NCBI GenBank assembly: GCA_027493955.1
Contig: JAOSJT010000001.1
Span: forward strand, 3,211,131-3,275,130
Length of the DNA: 64,000 nucleotides
Source of the DNA: Bacteroidia bacterium
GTDB lineage: Bacteria > Bacteroidota > Ignavibacteria > SZUA-365
Direction: 5' to 3'
Positions 29,701 through 38,679 of this stretch are shown one piece after another. The number at the start of each line of letters is the position of its first letter. The first letter of the stretch is position 1. The notes beneath the pieces were generated by a model that did not search any database, was not told where the DNA came from, and saw only the letters and a program-made list of their open reading frames with translations. Made by a program: the position numbers and the translations under genes.

Positions 29701-29836
29701 CGTTATCGGCATCGATGAAGGTTGCGGCAAAGAGCTCGTTGCCTTCGGGCAGAGGATTCAGCCATTGCCATTGCGCCTGTGCGGCGTTCGCCAGCAACAG
29801 CAGGACGATTGCGAAGAGTAGTCGATGTGCGCTCAT
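26783..29836 (-). CDS. T9SS-sorted secreted protein with Ycf48/BNR-like repeats and anchor-D domains
   Basis: The 1017-residue product has a signal peptide (MSAHRLLFAIVLLLLANAAQAQ). About residues 25-600 contain repeated S/T-x-DGG-x-x-W motifs (RSTDGGATW, RTTDGGQSW, KTTDAGASW and others), the Ycf48/BNR propeller type. Residues about 610-900 hold three HYDIN/anchor-D-like beta domains, each beginning with a variant of LNFGDV: LNFGDVAVNK, LDFGTLQLGT, VDFDWMYID. The C-terminus has the type A T9SS signal (LSQNYPNP, LVLYDMLGR, LLPGVYF), so it should cross the outer membrane and be surface-attached or released. Ligand unknown. It overlaps menF by GTGA, an unexpected partner for a quinone pathway. 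Confidence 0.9.
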   Translation of the reverse strand: MSAHRLLFAIVLLLLANAAQAQWQWLNPLPEGNELFAATFIDADNGWVVGGNGAVLRSTDGGATWKSQGNPLRTTPFLGLSIAFTDAMTGVIAMNNGSMLRSTDGGFTWDLLPRTGFTLRTLRLAPDGSLWGCGNVGIIARSTDGGAKWTSMNSGVSTVLYDIAFPDASTIIATGGGGVILRSTDGGQQWNSVAAPLGTDIVSVDFADATHGLAVQLPKYLLRTTDGGQSWSDTSFAVNEFTQVRFSGNNTGWLLSNSPGSVFKTTDAGASWNFVEVERPRRTTMYSVYSFNDSEALLVGTGGAVFMTADGGANWSQKGDAISRAHFRAINALSDSSAWVFGDKSAFFTNNRGQSWTGSDTISLTGFRFGRALSESRLIGAGSQGQVMLSTDGGASWTTQVLSAAGQIEDIMFLDADNGWLAGAHGTLARTTDGGSTWEELSAGVNHDFNGISAVSPSTAWVVGNGGKIYHTTDAGQTWMEQTNPAITNLNTVEFLSATDGWAGGQQVLLRTSDGGQTWTEHTVLTGLDVVYDIDFTDSQHGFFMLSRSIARTSDGGASFYRTDYPAVGLEDMDATADGYLWIAGQFGVVQRYTPTAAVYLQPAVLNFGDVAVNKFRELNFTVSNRGEVDMNISAVAAIGSGFLFAGGDLSPLAPGDSRELTLRFAPQDTGKVYGLATVYSNAELGVPFIDLEGRGVPQGTSALIHTPDTLDFGTLQLGTYESRFVTLNNRGTQPLLINRQEMRGGDSTMFMVTLESTFFYAAGKTDSIQITFSPLRAGTFQSRLLVESNDIVEPFYYIVVRGSAVTPVIRSDPETVDFDWMYIDTSRTRTAVIRNVGSAPLHISAWQPAGPDAAMFHWINPGAKTLNPGDALNLDITLRPTNYGPKSAEILVSSDDLVNGTYTIRLIGRATTLNAGAPASPASLALSQNYPNPVSLHAHSVAWYSVSMPQGTMAELVLYDMLGRTRKRVALTGEAGGTREIALSTDGLLPGVYFTVLRSLSDAGMPEARVTTVVLR

Positions 29837-30210
29837 GTTGCACCCTTTCAGTTCGTATCAGACATAACGAAGAATATAATCAGAATCCACGTTCAGCGCG
29901 ATACGGAAACTATGCCCGATCTTTCAGATCCTGATGTGCCGAGACCGCTGGCCGTGAAACAGTCAGATCTACCAAGCTACTCCGGATCCGGCATCAGGAC
30001 GCGGTTGTCCCAGCCGGCTCCGTCAATCCGCGGAAGCAATGAGATATCCAGGAGTCGCATATTTACGTTACTTACAAGTAAAATTCGTGAAAAAAAAAGC
30101 AAACAAATTTATATTGGTAGCTGCAACCCATTGTCAGCAAATGAGTTGCAGGAATATTTTTGCAACCCAACTTTTCGAAAATTCTCGTTGGTTCTGGCTC
30201 GTCCAGGTTG

Positions 30211-30257
30211 GGAGTTAACATATTTAGGAGTTAACATGTTTAGGAGTTAACATATCC
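30211..30257 (+). repeat. Three 16-bp direct repeats with GTTAAC centres
   Basis: GGAGTTAACATATTTA, GGAGTTAACATGTTTA and GGAGTTAACATATCC follow one another at an exact 16-base period. Each contains the palindrome GTTAAC. They end 6 bases before a TTGACA hexamer, so they could be operators for the downstream protease gene. Confidence 0.85.
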
Positions 30258-30263
30258 GAATAC

Positions 30264-30292
30264 TTGACATTTACAGACTGAAAGGGTACATT
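30264..30292 (+). promoter_or_regulatory. Candidate promoter of the metzincin-like gene
   Basis: TTGACA (30264-30269) and TACATT (30287-30292) are separated by exactly 17 bases and lie about 45 bases before the start codon at 30335. Confidence 0.55.
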
Positions 30293-30334
30293 CAGTGAGC
30301 CTGAGTTCAATCGTCAACAACCGAGTAGCCGCAC

Positions 30335-33300
30335 ATGAAACAAGTCTGTTATATCCTGATCATTCTCATTGCGCTTATCAATTCGACGCCCGCAATCTCT
30401 CAAGTTGGTGGGCAATGGCCAATCTCCTCTCCTCCGCACGATCTTTATCTCGTTGTAGAAGAACCCAATACCGGCAGTTGCGCTGATTGTTTGAAACTCC
30501 AGGGTCACGATGGTTACTACTTCACTTCTTTGAACCAAAACACGGCATGGGCGTTGCTTCGCAATCTAAGCCTGACCCTTCTCAATCGATGGCTGATTCA
30601 AGCTGAATGCACTGATGTTATCAACGTCATCCTCGTAGATGAGAATGATGCGCCACCCGTTGGGGCATGGAGCATCACAGTTGTGTGGGATCCGTATATC
30701 GGAATCAACGGTGAACCACTTTCCAAAATCGATGGATTTCCAAGCGTTTCTAAAACGCAAGTCGCCGTTCAAGTGAACTCCGATCGAACTCAGATATGGT
30801 GGACACTAAAAAGCGATGAAGCGCTGACCTCTATTCCCTCCCCGCCAGTCCTGCCTATTACTCATGCCGGGATCGAAGCCGCACTCTCGCATGAACTTGG
30901 CCATGCGTTAGGACTTGCCCATCATGCGGCAAGTTCAAACGTCATGTCTGGAACATATGGCAACAAAAGGTATCCGCAGTTCGATGAGAGAAAGACGCTG
31001 TACGAGCTCTATCACCCCGGCAATTCCTTTTACTACTGCAATGTCACCAATCAGTTTGGCGACGATCCTGCCGACCGTGGTGGATGGTTCAGGTACAACG
31101 ACGAATTACGATCCGGTGGAAGCGCATCGGAGCCCGGTAGCTTCATCTACACATCCGACGACCTCCCGACTCTGACCGCTCTCGATAATCAAAAATTTCC
31201 AAATTCGAATGGGCCAACATACTACTACTACGAATGGCGGAAGGATGGAGGCGTTAATCCTCTCGCATGGTGGACACCAACGAATCAAGATTACGACATT
31301 GTACCTCCCACACCCAACAGTCTCTACATCGCGTACAACGAACTCCCTTCCAACATTCAGCTCCTGTCCGGGACGACGTGTTTGGGCACTTCGGGAGGGA
31401 GCTACCTTGTCCATGACGGCTTCGACGAGGAACTGTTGAGTGGTGCGTCCGGAGACTTCGATTTTCTCTTCAATCGCTGCAATGGCAGTTATACCATACA
31501 GGCGATTCCGGATGCCGGATATCGCTTCCTGCGTTGGAGCGACAACAACACGACGAACCCCAGAACGATCACAACGAAGGGCGACTTGACCCTGCATGCG
31601 GTGTACACACCGCATCTGCTTTCCGACGATGCCGTGAGCGATATCGAATCTATCGGTCCCACCAGCGTCAATTCGCAACGCAAACTCACGTCCAATGATT
31701 ATGGCGGTGGTACGATTCTCTATCATCAGGTGTACACCGCCTGCGGAAGTGTGTTCTACAATCATTCCACAGACGATGGGCTGAGCTGGTCCGACGAGAC
31801 GCAACTCTCGTTTACGGGGATGCAAGCCACGAATCCTTCCATACACGCTTACGGCGATTCCGTGTGGGTAGTGTGGAATAATCCCGGCAATGGACTCGAA
31901 CTGGTCAAATTTCACTATCTCGATCCATCTGGGTTGCGACAATCCTACTATTTTTCAAACGTGACACCGCCTCGGGATGATAGTGCTCCGGTTGTCTCCG
32001 GTATGCATGCGGTGGGTGCTTCCCATATTGTCGTTGCGTATGAAGCACAGGGCACCGAAATCGAATATGTCCATTTTTGGGATGGACATATGCATGAAAC
32101 CGGGCAGGTTTCACTGTACTCGGCGGCGGATATCCAACGTTTCCCCGCACTGTCGGTGTCCGGAAATTTAATCGAACTTGCGTGGCATGACGCCGGAGAT
32201 GTGCGCTACAGGTGCGCGAACATCATCTGGAATCAGTACGCGCCTTCGATTCAGTTTAACGGTCCGGAGGAAATTGTGGATCTTGCCGGCGCGGTCGCGG
32301 TTGGCGCGCCGAGCATAGCTCCCAATGTTCATAATTCCGGAATTGGACTTGGTTGTGTTGTGGCCACCGAAACGGCCGGTTTTACCGGGAATTCCGGCGT
32401 AACGGTGACGATGCGTCAGTCTGCTGGATGGAGCAATCCGCAGTCCTTTATGCACATCAGCGAAGATGGCAGGTTGTGGGCTCCATCGGTTGGTCAGATT
32501 GATATTATTCCCGCAGTCAACGCATTCGAGAACTTCCGCATGGGCGTCAATTATACCCGGCCAAGCGGCAATCCCACCACCCGGGAAGCGCATCTGATTC
32601 AGGCATATCCCATGGGTGGTCAGATCCTGTATCAGACCCATATTCTTTTTCCTATAGGTGAGGCGTTGCATCCGTCGGTAACACAAACACCGACCTTCCT
32701 TTCCGGTCTTTCTATCTTTTCAGGTAATCCTGGTGGTACATTCTCGACTATCGAGTCTTCCCCATCGGGGTTCAGGAAAGTGGCAAATACGGTCGTACGG
32801 CATGAGAAGGAGCTTCAAGTGAAGCGCGACACTTCACGGATAATGTTCGGCCTCTCCGGTATCGAGATACATGGAGCCGGTGGCTGGCAATCGGTAGATT
32901 GGAAGCACAAGGCCGACACCACAGTACTTGGCCACAGCAGAAACACTCAGGAGGAATTCAGAACCAACTCGTTCACGTATCAGGGAAGCGCTCCGCTACG
33001 TTTTGTCGTCTCCGAGTCGCGCAACGGCGCAAGCACATTCCCCGCGAATCTCTCCGTGCAATTGCAACTTGTGGATGCACAGACGCATGCAGTCCTGTCG
33101 CAGGTCGCCTCGTTGGCGATGAATCAAGTGGCCACGGGAAGCAGAAGGAATCAGGTTGCTCACAATCTCTCAACTCACCCGGGACGTCAGGTGTACTTGC
33201 GTCTCTCCATGACCGGCTTGGATACTAGTGTGAGCGTGCTCGCCCACGATATCTGGGTATTCGGCGCAACGGACAGTCTCACTTCACCAAAGCAGACTGG

Positions 33301-33598
33301 AGACGGAAGCGAATTCGCAATCTCGATGTGCCCCACCGAGAACGCGCTGTACCAAAACTGGCCGAATCCGTTTAACCCAACTTCGACGATTCGGTACGTG
33401 CTTGTTCAGGCGGGTAATGTTACACTTGCGGTGTACGATCTGGTGGGTCGCCAACGTGCCATACTGTATTCCGGTTATGCCGAGTCGGGACTTCACAGTG
33501 TTTCCCTTGACGCGACGCAACTGGAATCGGGTACTTATTACTATCGTCTCGTGACGGCGCACGGCACACTTCAACGCAGAATGAATGTCGTGAAGTAG
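30335..33598 (+). CDS. T9SS-sorted metzincin-like metalloprotease
   Basis: The 1087-residue product starts with a signal peptide (MKQVCYILIILIALINSTPAIS). The zinc site HELGHALGLAH (residues 186-196) followed by a Met-turn-like NVMSG (Met204) is the metzincin/matrixin arrangement. Around residues 400-430 an InlB-B-like repeat occurs (AGYRFLRWSDN to LTLHAVYTP), followed by sialidase-like strands with DDGLSWSDE. The C-terminus is a type A T9SS signal (QNWPNPFNPTSTIRYVL, VYDLVGRQ, LESGTYYYRL). It should be an extracellular protease or adhesin-protease. Codon use is more A+T-rich than in the men genes, suggesting acquisition. Confidence 0.85.
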   Translation: MKQVCYILIILIALINSTPAISQVGGQWPISSPPHDLYLVVEEPNTGSCADCLKLQGHDGYYFTSLNQNTAWALLRNLSLTLLNRWLIQAECTDVINVILVDENDAPPVGAWSITVVWDPYIGINGEPLSKIDGFPSVSKTQVAVQVNSDRTQIWWTLKSDEALTSIPSPPVLPITHAGIEAALSHELGHALGLAHHAASSNVMSGTYGNKRYPQFDERKTLYELYHPGNSFYYCNVTNQFGDDPADRGGWFRYNDELRSGGSASEPGSFIYTSDDLPTLTALDNQKFPNSNGPTYYYYEWRKDGGVNPLAWWTPTNQDYDIVPPTPNSLYIAYNELPSNIQLLSGTTCLGTSGGSYLVHDGFDEELLSGASGDFDFLFNRCNGSYTIQAIPDAGYRFLRWSDNNTTNPRTITTKGDLTLHAVYTPHLLSDDAVSDIESIGPTSVNSQRKLTSNDYGGGTILYHQVYTACGSVFYNHSTDDGLSWSDETQLSFTGMQATNPSIHAYGDSVWVVWNNPGNGLELVKFHYLDPSGLRQSYYFSNVTPPRDDSAPVVSGMHAVGASHIVVAYEAQGTEIEYVHFWDGHMHETGQVSLYSAADIQRFPALSVSGNLIELAWHDAGDVRYRCANIIWNQYAPSIQFNGPEEIVDLAGAVAVGAPSIAPNVHNSGIGLGCVVATETAGFTGNSGVTVTMRQSAGWSNPQSFMHISEDGRLWAPSVGQIDIIPAVNAFENFRMGVNYTRPSGNPTTREAHLIQAYPMGGQILYQTHILFPIGEALHPSVTQTPTFLSGLSIFSGNPGGTFSTIESSPSGFRKVANTVVRHEKELQVKRDTSRIMFGLSGIEIHGAGGWQSVDWKHKADTTVLGHSRNTQEEFRTNSFTYQGSAPLRFVVSESRNGASTFPANLSVQLQLVDAQTHAVLSQVASLAMNQVATGSRRNQVAHNLSTHPGRQVYLRLSMTGLDTSVSVLAHDIWVFGATDSLTSPKQTGDGSEFAISMCPTENALYQNWPNPFNPTSTIRYVLVQAGNVTLAVYDLVGRQRAILYSGYAESGLHSVSLDATQLESGTYYYRLVTAHGTLQRRMNVVK

Positions 33599-33776
33599 GA
33601 ACAGTGCGCAGCGTAAGCCTCCCATCCCGCTTCCATCGATTTCTGGTCCGGGATCCCGGTTCAAGTGCCGGGATTCCAACCGGAACTCCATCCCCTGATA
33701 CACTGGCAATACCGCTCGTTGCTTATAGGTCGCAATTCATTCGGCGGGAATCACCTCAATATGGAGAGTAAATAGC

Positions 33777-34859
33777 ATGAGACCAGATATGACATATTCA
33801 GTTTATTCTTTCATTCGATTTTCACTCACCGTGTTGTTTTGTGTGCTTATATTTTCTATGTGCGACGAAAAGGAACAGGTAGTCGTGGCCCCGCTTATCG
33901 ATGGAACTCAGTTAGATTCCTGGCGGATTGATACGCTACCTCCCCAAGGTAATCCTGGTGGTCTTCATCTGTTTTGCATGCTGGTTATAGATACAAACCA
34001 CATAGTTGTTGGAGGCCACGGGATTGGTTCGGTAATCAAACTGATTGAATTCAAGGAGGATTCAATGATCAATTGGTCCACTTCCGCAGGTGTCTATGAC
34101 TTAGCCTCCGCCGCCGACGGGTTTTACTCCTGTGAACACTTTTTTCCGGGTGCTGTTACATACAACCTCAAAGGAAATAAAATACTCTACCGAACCGACA
34201 ACCTAGACGATATCGCTTATTCGATTTTCCGTCGATCAGAAGGGACATATTTCGTGGGTGTTACCAGGGCAGGCATATACCGTTTTGATGGATCAACATT
34301 TAAACGCGATACAATAATTGCGAGATTGAATGGAAGCGACAGAATGTTTTTCTTCACGGATTTCGCAGAGCATAGAGGTTCGAATTATGCTATAGCATTA
34401 TATTATATCCGTGATGGCGCCGAGGAGAGGGGGTACCTTTTGAAGGAAACCAGTTCTCGACGTTGGGAGTATATCGACAGTTGCAGCTACGCCTGGAACG
34501 AGAGCTTCGATAGACCCCACTTCGGTACACAAAAACTGCATGCAACGAAGGATGGAGCACTGTTCTCCATCGGTGCCGGCGGCGCTTTCCGCATGCGCGA
34601 CGACGAGACTTGGGAATCGCTGGTGCGAATGGAGCTCGGCGTAGGCATCGGAGGCACAAGCAGCAAGGACATGTACTTCGGAAGCAACAACGGACACTTT
34701 TATTACTACGATGGTACCACCGTAAAAGAAATCAGCATACCGACACTCTCACCCAAAACGATGATCGCCGAGATCGTGGTCATAGGAGGAAAAATCTTCA
34801 TACTTACGCAAGACTGGGGGAACAATGTATCCTACCTGTTGCGGGGGGAGAGGAGGTAG
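33777..34859 (+). CDS. Putative lipoprotein of unknown function
   Basis: This 360-residue protein has a hydrophobic N-terminal segment (SLTVLFCVLIFSMC) followed by charged residues (DEKEQ). It looks like a lipoprotein signal, but Met occupies the -1 position where Gly/Ala/Ser is usual, so lipidation is uncertain. The rest has repeated short beta-rich segments with FDG, YYDGTTV and GGKIF turns, possibly a propeller. No family is recognised and there is no T9SS tail. GGAG lies a few bases before the ATG. Base composition is noticeably A+T-rich. Confidence 0.6.
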   Translation: MRPDMTYSVYSFIRFSLTVLFCVLIFSMCDEKEQVVVAPLIDGTQLDSWRIDTLPPQGNPGGLHLFCMLVIDTNHIVVGGHGIGSVIKLIEFKEDSMINWSTSAGVYDLASAADGFYSCEHFFPGAVTYNLKGNKILYRTDNLDDIAYSIFRRSEGTYFVGVTRAGIYRFDGSTFKRDTIIARLNGSDRMFFFTDFAEHRGSNYAIALYYIRDGAEERGYLLKETSSRRWEYIDSCSYAWNESFDRPHFGTQKLHATKDGALFSIGAGGAFRMRDDETWESLVRMELGVGIGGTSSKDMYFGSNNGHFYYYDGTTVKEISIPTLSPKTMIAEIVVIGGKIFILTQDWGNNVSYLLRGERR

Positions 34860-35172
34860 TACGTCCGCATCGTGATCCATAGGTGCTTGACTTATAATCG
34901 CAGGAGCTGGAGAATTTCCGGCTCTCGTTTACAGACCCCAAACCACCAGCATGTTGGAACCAACTCGTGCGCGGTTTGCCCGGAGCAATGCTCGCCGAGG
35001 AGTACTTCCGCTCGCGATGGAACCTGAAGGAGCATTGCTTTACGAAACGGGCGTTGCGGTGCATTTCCCTCCATTTGTCTTTCTCTTCGCAAAACCCCAC
35101 ATTCCCAGTACGAAAGCCGTTACACGGCACATAGCACAGCACTTTCCATCGGGTTTGCCGCAGGAGCATTGC
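34860..35172. other. Intergenic region before ppa
   Basis: No gene is supported; the open frame that runs into ppa from upstream has no ribosome binding site and no family similarity. A TATAAT hexamer occurs at 34893-34898, without a good -35 at standard distance. The phrase GGAGCATTGC appears twice (near 35032 and 35164), the second forming the ppa ribosome binding region. Confidence 0.45.
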
Positions 35173-35784
35173 ATGTCCTTTCCTTCGCCGTTTTATCGCT
35201 GGAGACCGCATCCCTGGCATGGCCTCAACGTCGGTCCCAACGCGCCGTCGCTGGTCCACGCCTATATCGAAATCACACCGTTCGACATGGTGAAGTACGA
35301 GTTGGACAAAATCACCGGCTACCTCCATGTCGACAGGCCGCAGCGTTCGTCCGCACTCCCGCCCACGCTGTACGGCTTCGTACCGCGCACGTACTGCGGC
35401 CGCAGGGTCGGTGCGCTCATGCCCAATGCCGGCAAAGGCGACGGCGATCCGCTGGACATCTGCGTACTCAGTGAGCGGCCGATCAATCGCTCGGATGTCG
35501 TGCTTCAGGCACGCGTAGTGGGCGGCCTGCCCATGATGGACGGCAACGAAGCCGACGATAAAATCATTGCCGTACTCAACGGCGATCATTTCTGGGCAGA
35601 CGTACAGGATATCTCCGGCCTCCCGTCCGTGATGGTCGAGCGGCTCCGACATTATTTCAGCACCTATAAGCTCATTCCCGGCGAATCCCCGCATGTCCAC
35701 ATCGGCGAAACCTACAACCGCGAGCATGCCGAAGCCGTCATCCGCGCGGCGATGGAGGACTATCAGGAAGAGTATGGAGGATAG
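35173..35784 (+). CDS. ppa: Inorganic pyrophosphatase (family I)
   Basis: The 203-residue cytoplasmic enzyme hydrolyses pyrophosphate to drive biosynthesis. Family I features are visible: [16 protein letters not shown] near residues 40-55, [11 protein letters not shown], the metal-binding [11 protein letters not shown] with its Asp residues, and [13 protein letters not shown]. The start at 35173 follows AGGAG at good spacing; the upstream extension has no similarity. The motif arrangement (DRP, YCG) is closer to eukaryote-like/plant-type bacterial enzymes than to short E. coli Ppa (about 175 residues). Confidence 0.9.
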   Translation: MSFPSPFYRWRPHPWHGLNVGPNAPSLVHAYIEITPFDMVKYELDKITGYLHVDRPQRSSALPPTLYGFVPRTYCGRRVGALMPNAGKGDGDPLDICVLSERPINRSDVVLQARVVGGLPMMDGNEADDKIIAVLNGDHFWADVQDISGLPSVMVERLRHYFSTYKLIPGESPHVHIGETYNREHAEAVIRAAMEDYQEEYGG

Positions 35785-35851
35785 GGGATCAGGAAGTTCA
35801 CGGCAGAAGCGAAGTGGTGCTGCGCCGTAGGGCGCCTCACCATTCGATGGT

Positions 35852-35883
35852 AAAAAGGCGAGACACAGCGTGCCCGCCTTTTT
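35852..35883. terminator. Bidirectional rho-independent terminator
   Basis: AAAAAGGCG (35852-35860) pairs with CGCCTTTTT (35875-35883). Read on either strand it is a short G+C stem ending in a T-run, so it can end both ppa (+) and the lipoprotein transcript (-) that converge here. Confidence 0.75.
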
Positions 35884-35932
35884 GCGTATCGTCTCAGTCT
35901 TTCTACCGGCGAGGCAATTTCCCGGCGATGGT

Positions 35933-36454
35933 CTACCGCTTGAATTGCACGAGCAATTGCCGCGTACGATCGGCCATCCCTTCACTGGTCTTGTATTTCA
36001 GGGAAGAAAAGCGATCGTCGCCCGGCGCGAGGTTCACCCAGCCGGCCTCGGAACCCAGCACCCTCCCCGTCTGAATACCGAGCAGCTCGAAAGCGTCGCC
36101 GGCGGGATAATCGGCGTTGAGATCGCAGATCAGAATCTCGGCCACAGCGGTTTTAGCATTGGTGGGAAAAATGCAGGTGATCGAATCGCAAATGCCGAAA
36201 TCCCGAACCACGGGAGGATCGGTTTTGGCGAAGGTCGCGAAGAGGCGGTCGAAGTCCTCCCAGGTCATATCCTTCCAGCGTCCGAGATCCACGCCGACCG
36301 CTTCATCCGGCTGCACTTGTTGCAAAGCGGATTTGTCGGAATCTGCGTCTTTGTTGACGGGAGCATTGTCGTCCTGCCTGCAAGCAGAGAGACTCAGGAG
36401 CACGGCGAGGGTGAGCGCCGCCGCAAGCGCTGTGGAGCGTGTGGTGTGTTTCAT
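35933..36454 (-). CDS. Small lipoprotein coupled to a membrane Fe-S protein
   Basis: This 173-residue product has a good lipoprotein signal ([12 protein letters not shown], lipobox Cys at residue 25) and an acidic linker. The mature part has a W-x-x-M-x-x-x-x-F segment and a CDSITC cysteine pair ([13 protein letters not shown]); no family is recognised. Its ATG overlaps the stop of the Fe-S membrane gene upstream (ATGA), so it probably serves that complex or is exported alongside it. This is inference from arrangement only. Confidence 0.75.
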   Translation of the reverse strand: MKHTTRSTALAAALTLAVLLSLSACRQDDNAPVNKDADSDKSALQQVQPDEAVGVDLGRWKDMTWEDFDRLFATFAKTDPPVVRDFGICDSITCIFPTNAKTAVAEILICDLNADYPAGDAFELLGIQTGRVLGSEAGWVNLAPGDDRFSSLKYKTSEGMADRTRQLLVQFKR

Positions 36455-38463
36455 TTTCTCATCGCTTCATACACGAGTTCCGCAATATCCTTCACAACCA
36501 CTTCCTCTTGTTTTCCTTTTTCCTTGACGCCGTCCGTCATCATGGTCATGCAGAACGGGCAAGCCGACGCGATGGTTTCCGCTCCGGTCGCAAGGGCTTC
36601 CTCGGTTCTTTCGATGTTGACGCGTTTGCCTTCTGTTTCTTCCATGAACATCTGTCCGCCGCCGGCGCCGCAGCAGAAGCCCTTGTCGCGGCTGCGCGGC
36701 ATTTCCACGGTTTCCGCTCCGGGGATATGCATCAACGTCTGACGCGGCTGTTCGTAAATGTCGTTGTAACGGCCGAGATAGCAGCTGTCGTGGAAGGTCA
36801 CCGAGCCCTCCAGCGGCTTCTCGAGCTGAATGATGCCGAGTCCGAGCAATTCGCTGATCAGCTCGGAATGATGGATGACGCGATAATTCCCACCGAACTG
36901 CGGGAATTCGTTCTTGAGGGAATGCAGGCAATGCGGGCAGGCGGTGACGATGTTTTTCACATTGTAGGAATTCAGGCGCTCGATGTTCTCCTGCATCAGC
37001 GTTTGTGCGAGGTATTCGTTGCCCGTTCGGCGTGCGGGATCGCCATTGCATTTTTCTTCGCGTCCGAGAATCGCGAAACGCAATCCGGCCTTTTTCATGA
37101 TGGATGAAAAGGCCACACTCACCTTTTTGTAGCGCGCATCGAAGGAGCCGGCGCAGCCAACCCAGAACAGGTAATCAATGTCTTTGGCGTCGCCGAGCTG
37201 CGACAGCTCGGGAATATCCATACCATCCGCCCAGGCCGCCCGGTCGTCGGGACTGAATTGCCACGGAGCGAAATTGTTCTCGAGATTCCGGTACAGCAGT
37301 TGCAGTTGCTCGGGGAATTCGCCTTCCGTCAGCGTGAGGTAGCGGCGCAGGTCCACAATCTCGTCCACATGCTCGATCATCACCGGACATTCCTGCACAC
37401 AGGCCCGGCAGGTTGTGCAGGCCCACAGCTCCTGAGGAGTGATGAAATCGTGCAGAAGCTGCCTCTGCAGTTCGGGCGCATCGGTGCTGCCCGCTACGAG
37501 CAGAGGCGCCTTTTCCTCGAAGCGCGTACGCGTATCGACAATGATTTTTTTCGGTGAAAGCAGCTTGCCCGTGAGGTTTGCCGGGCAAACGGAGGTGCAG
37601 CGGCCGCAGTGCGTACAGGTGTAACTGTCAAAGAGCTGTTTCCAGGTGAGATCCTCCACATCCGAAGCGCCGAATTTTTCCGCCGTTTCATCCTCAAGAT
37701 CGAGGGGCTTCAGCGCTCCGTCGCCTTCCTTGTGAATGCCCCGGTTACTGAAATACACATTCGGTACCGAGGTGATGACGTGGAAATGTTTGGAATACGG
37801 AAGGAAGTTCAGGAAGCCGAGCACCAGCAGAATATGCACCCACCAGGAAATCTCGAAGACCATATTCGTGCCCGCGCCGGGAGCGAACATGTTGGAGAGT
37901 GCCAGACTGACCGGTCGCCAATCCCCCGCGTACTGCGCGCCATCACCCATCGAAATGCGCGTCGCGTTCTGCACGAAGAGCGAAAGCATGATCAGTGCGA
38001 TGGTGCAGAGAATCACGGTCGCATCCATCTGCGAGGGCTTGTCCAGTGTGCGCAGTCGGTCAGGTCCCGATATGTGCCGGCGGTACAAGGCCGTCAGCAC
38101 GGCAAGCAACACCACCACGGCTATCAGATCCGAAAGTACGGCGATGATGTTGTACACCGGTCCGAGAAAGGCGAAGGAAAATCCGGGGATCAGTCCTTCA
38201 CCTATCGCTTCAAGTACGGACAGCAGGAGTATGACGAAGCCCCAGAAAATGCCGGCATGCACCGGACCCGCTATCGGATCGCGCAGGATTTTCGTCTGGC
38301 CAAGAGCGATGGCCAGTACATTGGAAATACGCTTCTCGAAATGATCAAATCGGTTTTCCGCCTTACCGATGCGCAGATAACCGAGTACCTTTCGTGCGGT
38401 GAAGGCGAAGCCGCCAAAAGCAGCGAGAAGTACGGCGAGGAAAATGAATTGCTTGAGTTCCAT
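36451..38463 (-). CDS. Membrane-bound (Fe-S) oxidoreductase, FadF/HdrD-like
   Basis: The 670-residue protein joins an N-terminal cytochrome-b-like region of five or six helices (residues about 1-240) to a cytoplasmic part with two [4Fe-4S] motifs, [12 protein letters not shown] and [12 protein letters not shown]. Two cysteine-rich (CCG) domains follow: VGCAGSFD to [10 protein letters not shown] to TACPHCLHS, and [10 protein letters not shown] to GFCCGAGGG to ACPFCMTM. This architecture is that of FadF/EMO-type proteins that pass electrons from electron-transfer flavoprotein to menaquinone, and of HdrD relatives. I chose ATG 38463 (MELKQFIF); ATG 38490 is possible. It pairs logically with the menaquinone genes in this window. 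The exact donor is unknown. Confidence 0.85.
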   Translation of the reverse strand: MELKQFIFLAVLLAAFGGFAFTARKVLGYLRIGKAENRFDHFEKRISNVLAIALGQTKILRDPIAGPVHAGIFWGFVILLLSVLEAIGEGLIPGFSFAFLGPVYNIIAVLSDLIAVVVLLAVLTALYRRHISGPDRLRTLDKPSQMDATVILCTIALIMLSLFVQNATRISMGDGAQYAGDWRPVSLALSNMFAPGAGTNMVFEISWWVHILLVLGFLNFLPYSKHFHVITSVPNVYFSNRGIHKEGDGALKPLDLEDETAEKFGASDVEDLTWKQLFDSYTCTHCGRCTSVCPANLTGKLLSPKKIIVDTRTRFEEKAPLLVAGSTDAPELQRQLLHDFITPQELWACTTCRACVQECPVMIEHVDEIVDLRRYLTLTEGEFPEQLQLLYRNLENNFAPWQFSPDDRAAWADGMDIPELSQLGDAKDIDYLFWVGCAGSFDARYKKVSVAFSSIMKKAGLRFAILGREEKCNGDPARRTGNEYLAQTLMQENIERLNSYNVKNIVTACPHCLHSLKNEFPQFGGNYRVIHHSELISELLGLGIIQLEKPLEGSVTFHDSCYLGRYNDIYEQPRQTLMHIPGAETVEMPRSRDKGFCCGAGGGQMFMEETEGKRVNIERTEEALATGAETIASACPFCMTMMTDGVKEKGKQEEVVVKDIAELVYEAMRK

Positions 38464-38553
38464 GGGGTCCGGATGGGTATGAACGGGCATGGGTTCGGGG
38501 ATCTTCCCCGTCAGACGAAATTACGGAGAGATCAGGTCAGGACCAATACAGGA

Positions 38554-38601
38554 AACACGGAGGACACAGAGGGAGGGAACACAGAGGACACAGAGGGAGG
38601 A
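38554..38601. repeat. 24-bp direct repeat, two copies
   Basis: Two near-identical 24-base units (38554-38577 and 38578-38601) contain AACACRGAGGACACAGAGGG. They lie in the gap between the Fe-S protein gene and the Omp28-like gene. The style matches the ACACAGAG repeats at 18317-18386, pointing to a dispersed extragenic repeat class. Confidence 0.8.
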
Positions 38602-38618
38602 GGGTTGACGAGCTCAAT

Positions 38619-38650
38619 AAAGAAAAGGGCCACGCCTGAGCATGGCCCTC
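38619..38650 (-). terminator. Terminator of the Omp28-like gene
   Basis: On the minus strand AGGGCCA pairs with TGGCCCT across a 10-base loop and is followed by TTTCTTTATT. It lies about 30 bases after the stop codon of the T9SS gene ending at 38680. Confidence 0.75.
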
Positions 38651-38679
38651 CCGGAGAAACGGGAATCGGAGAGTTGCTC

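Larger units (their letters stand above)
29837..30334. other. A+T-rich divergent intergenic region
   Basis: No gene is supported. The stretch separates two divergent T9SS genes and is clearly richer in A+T than its surroundings from about 30050 on. It contains a wide inverted repeat (CTGCAAC near 30121 with GTTGCAG near 30145), a threefold 16-bp repeat (30211-30257) and a promoter-like pair (30264-30292), the last two listed separately. Confidence 0.6.
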
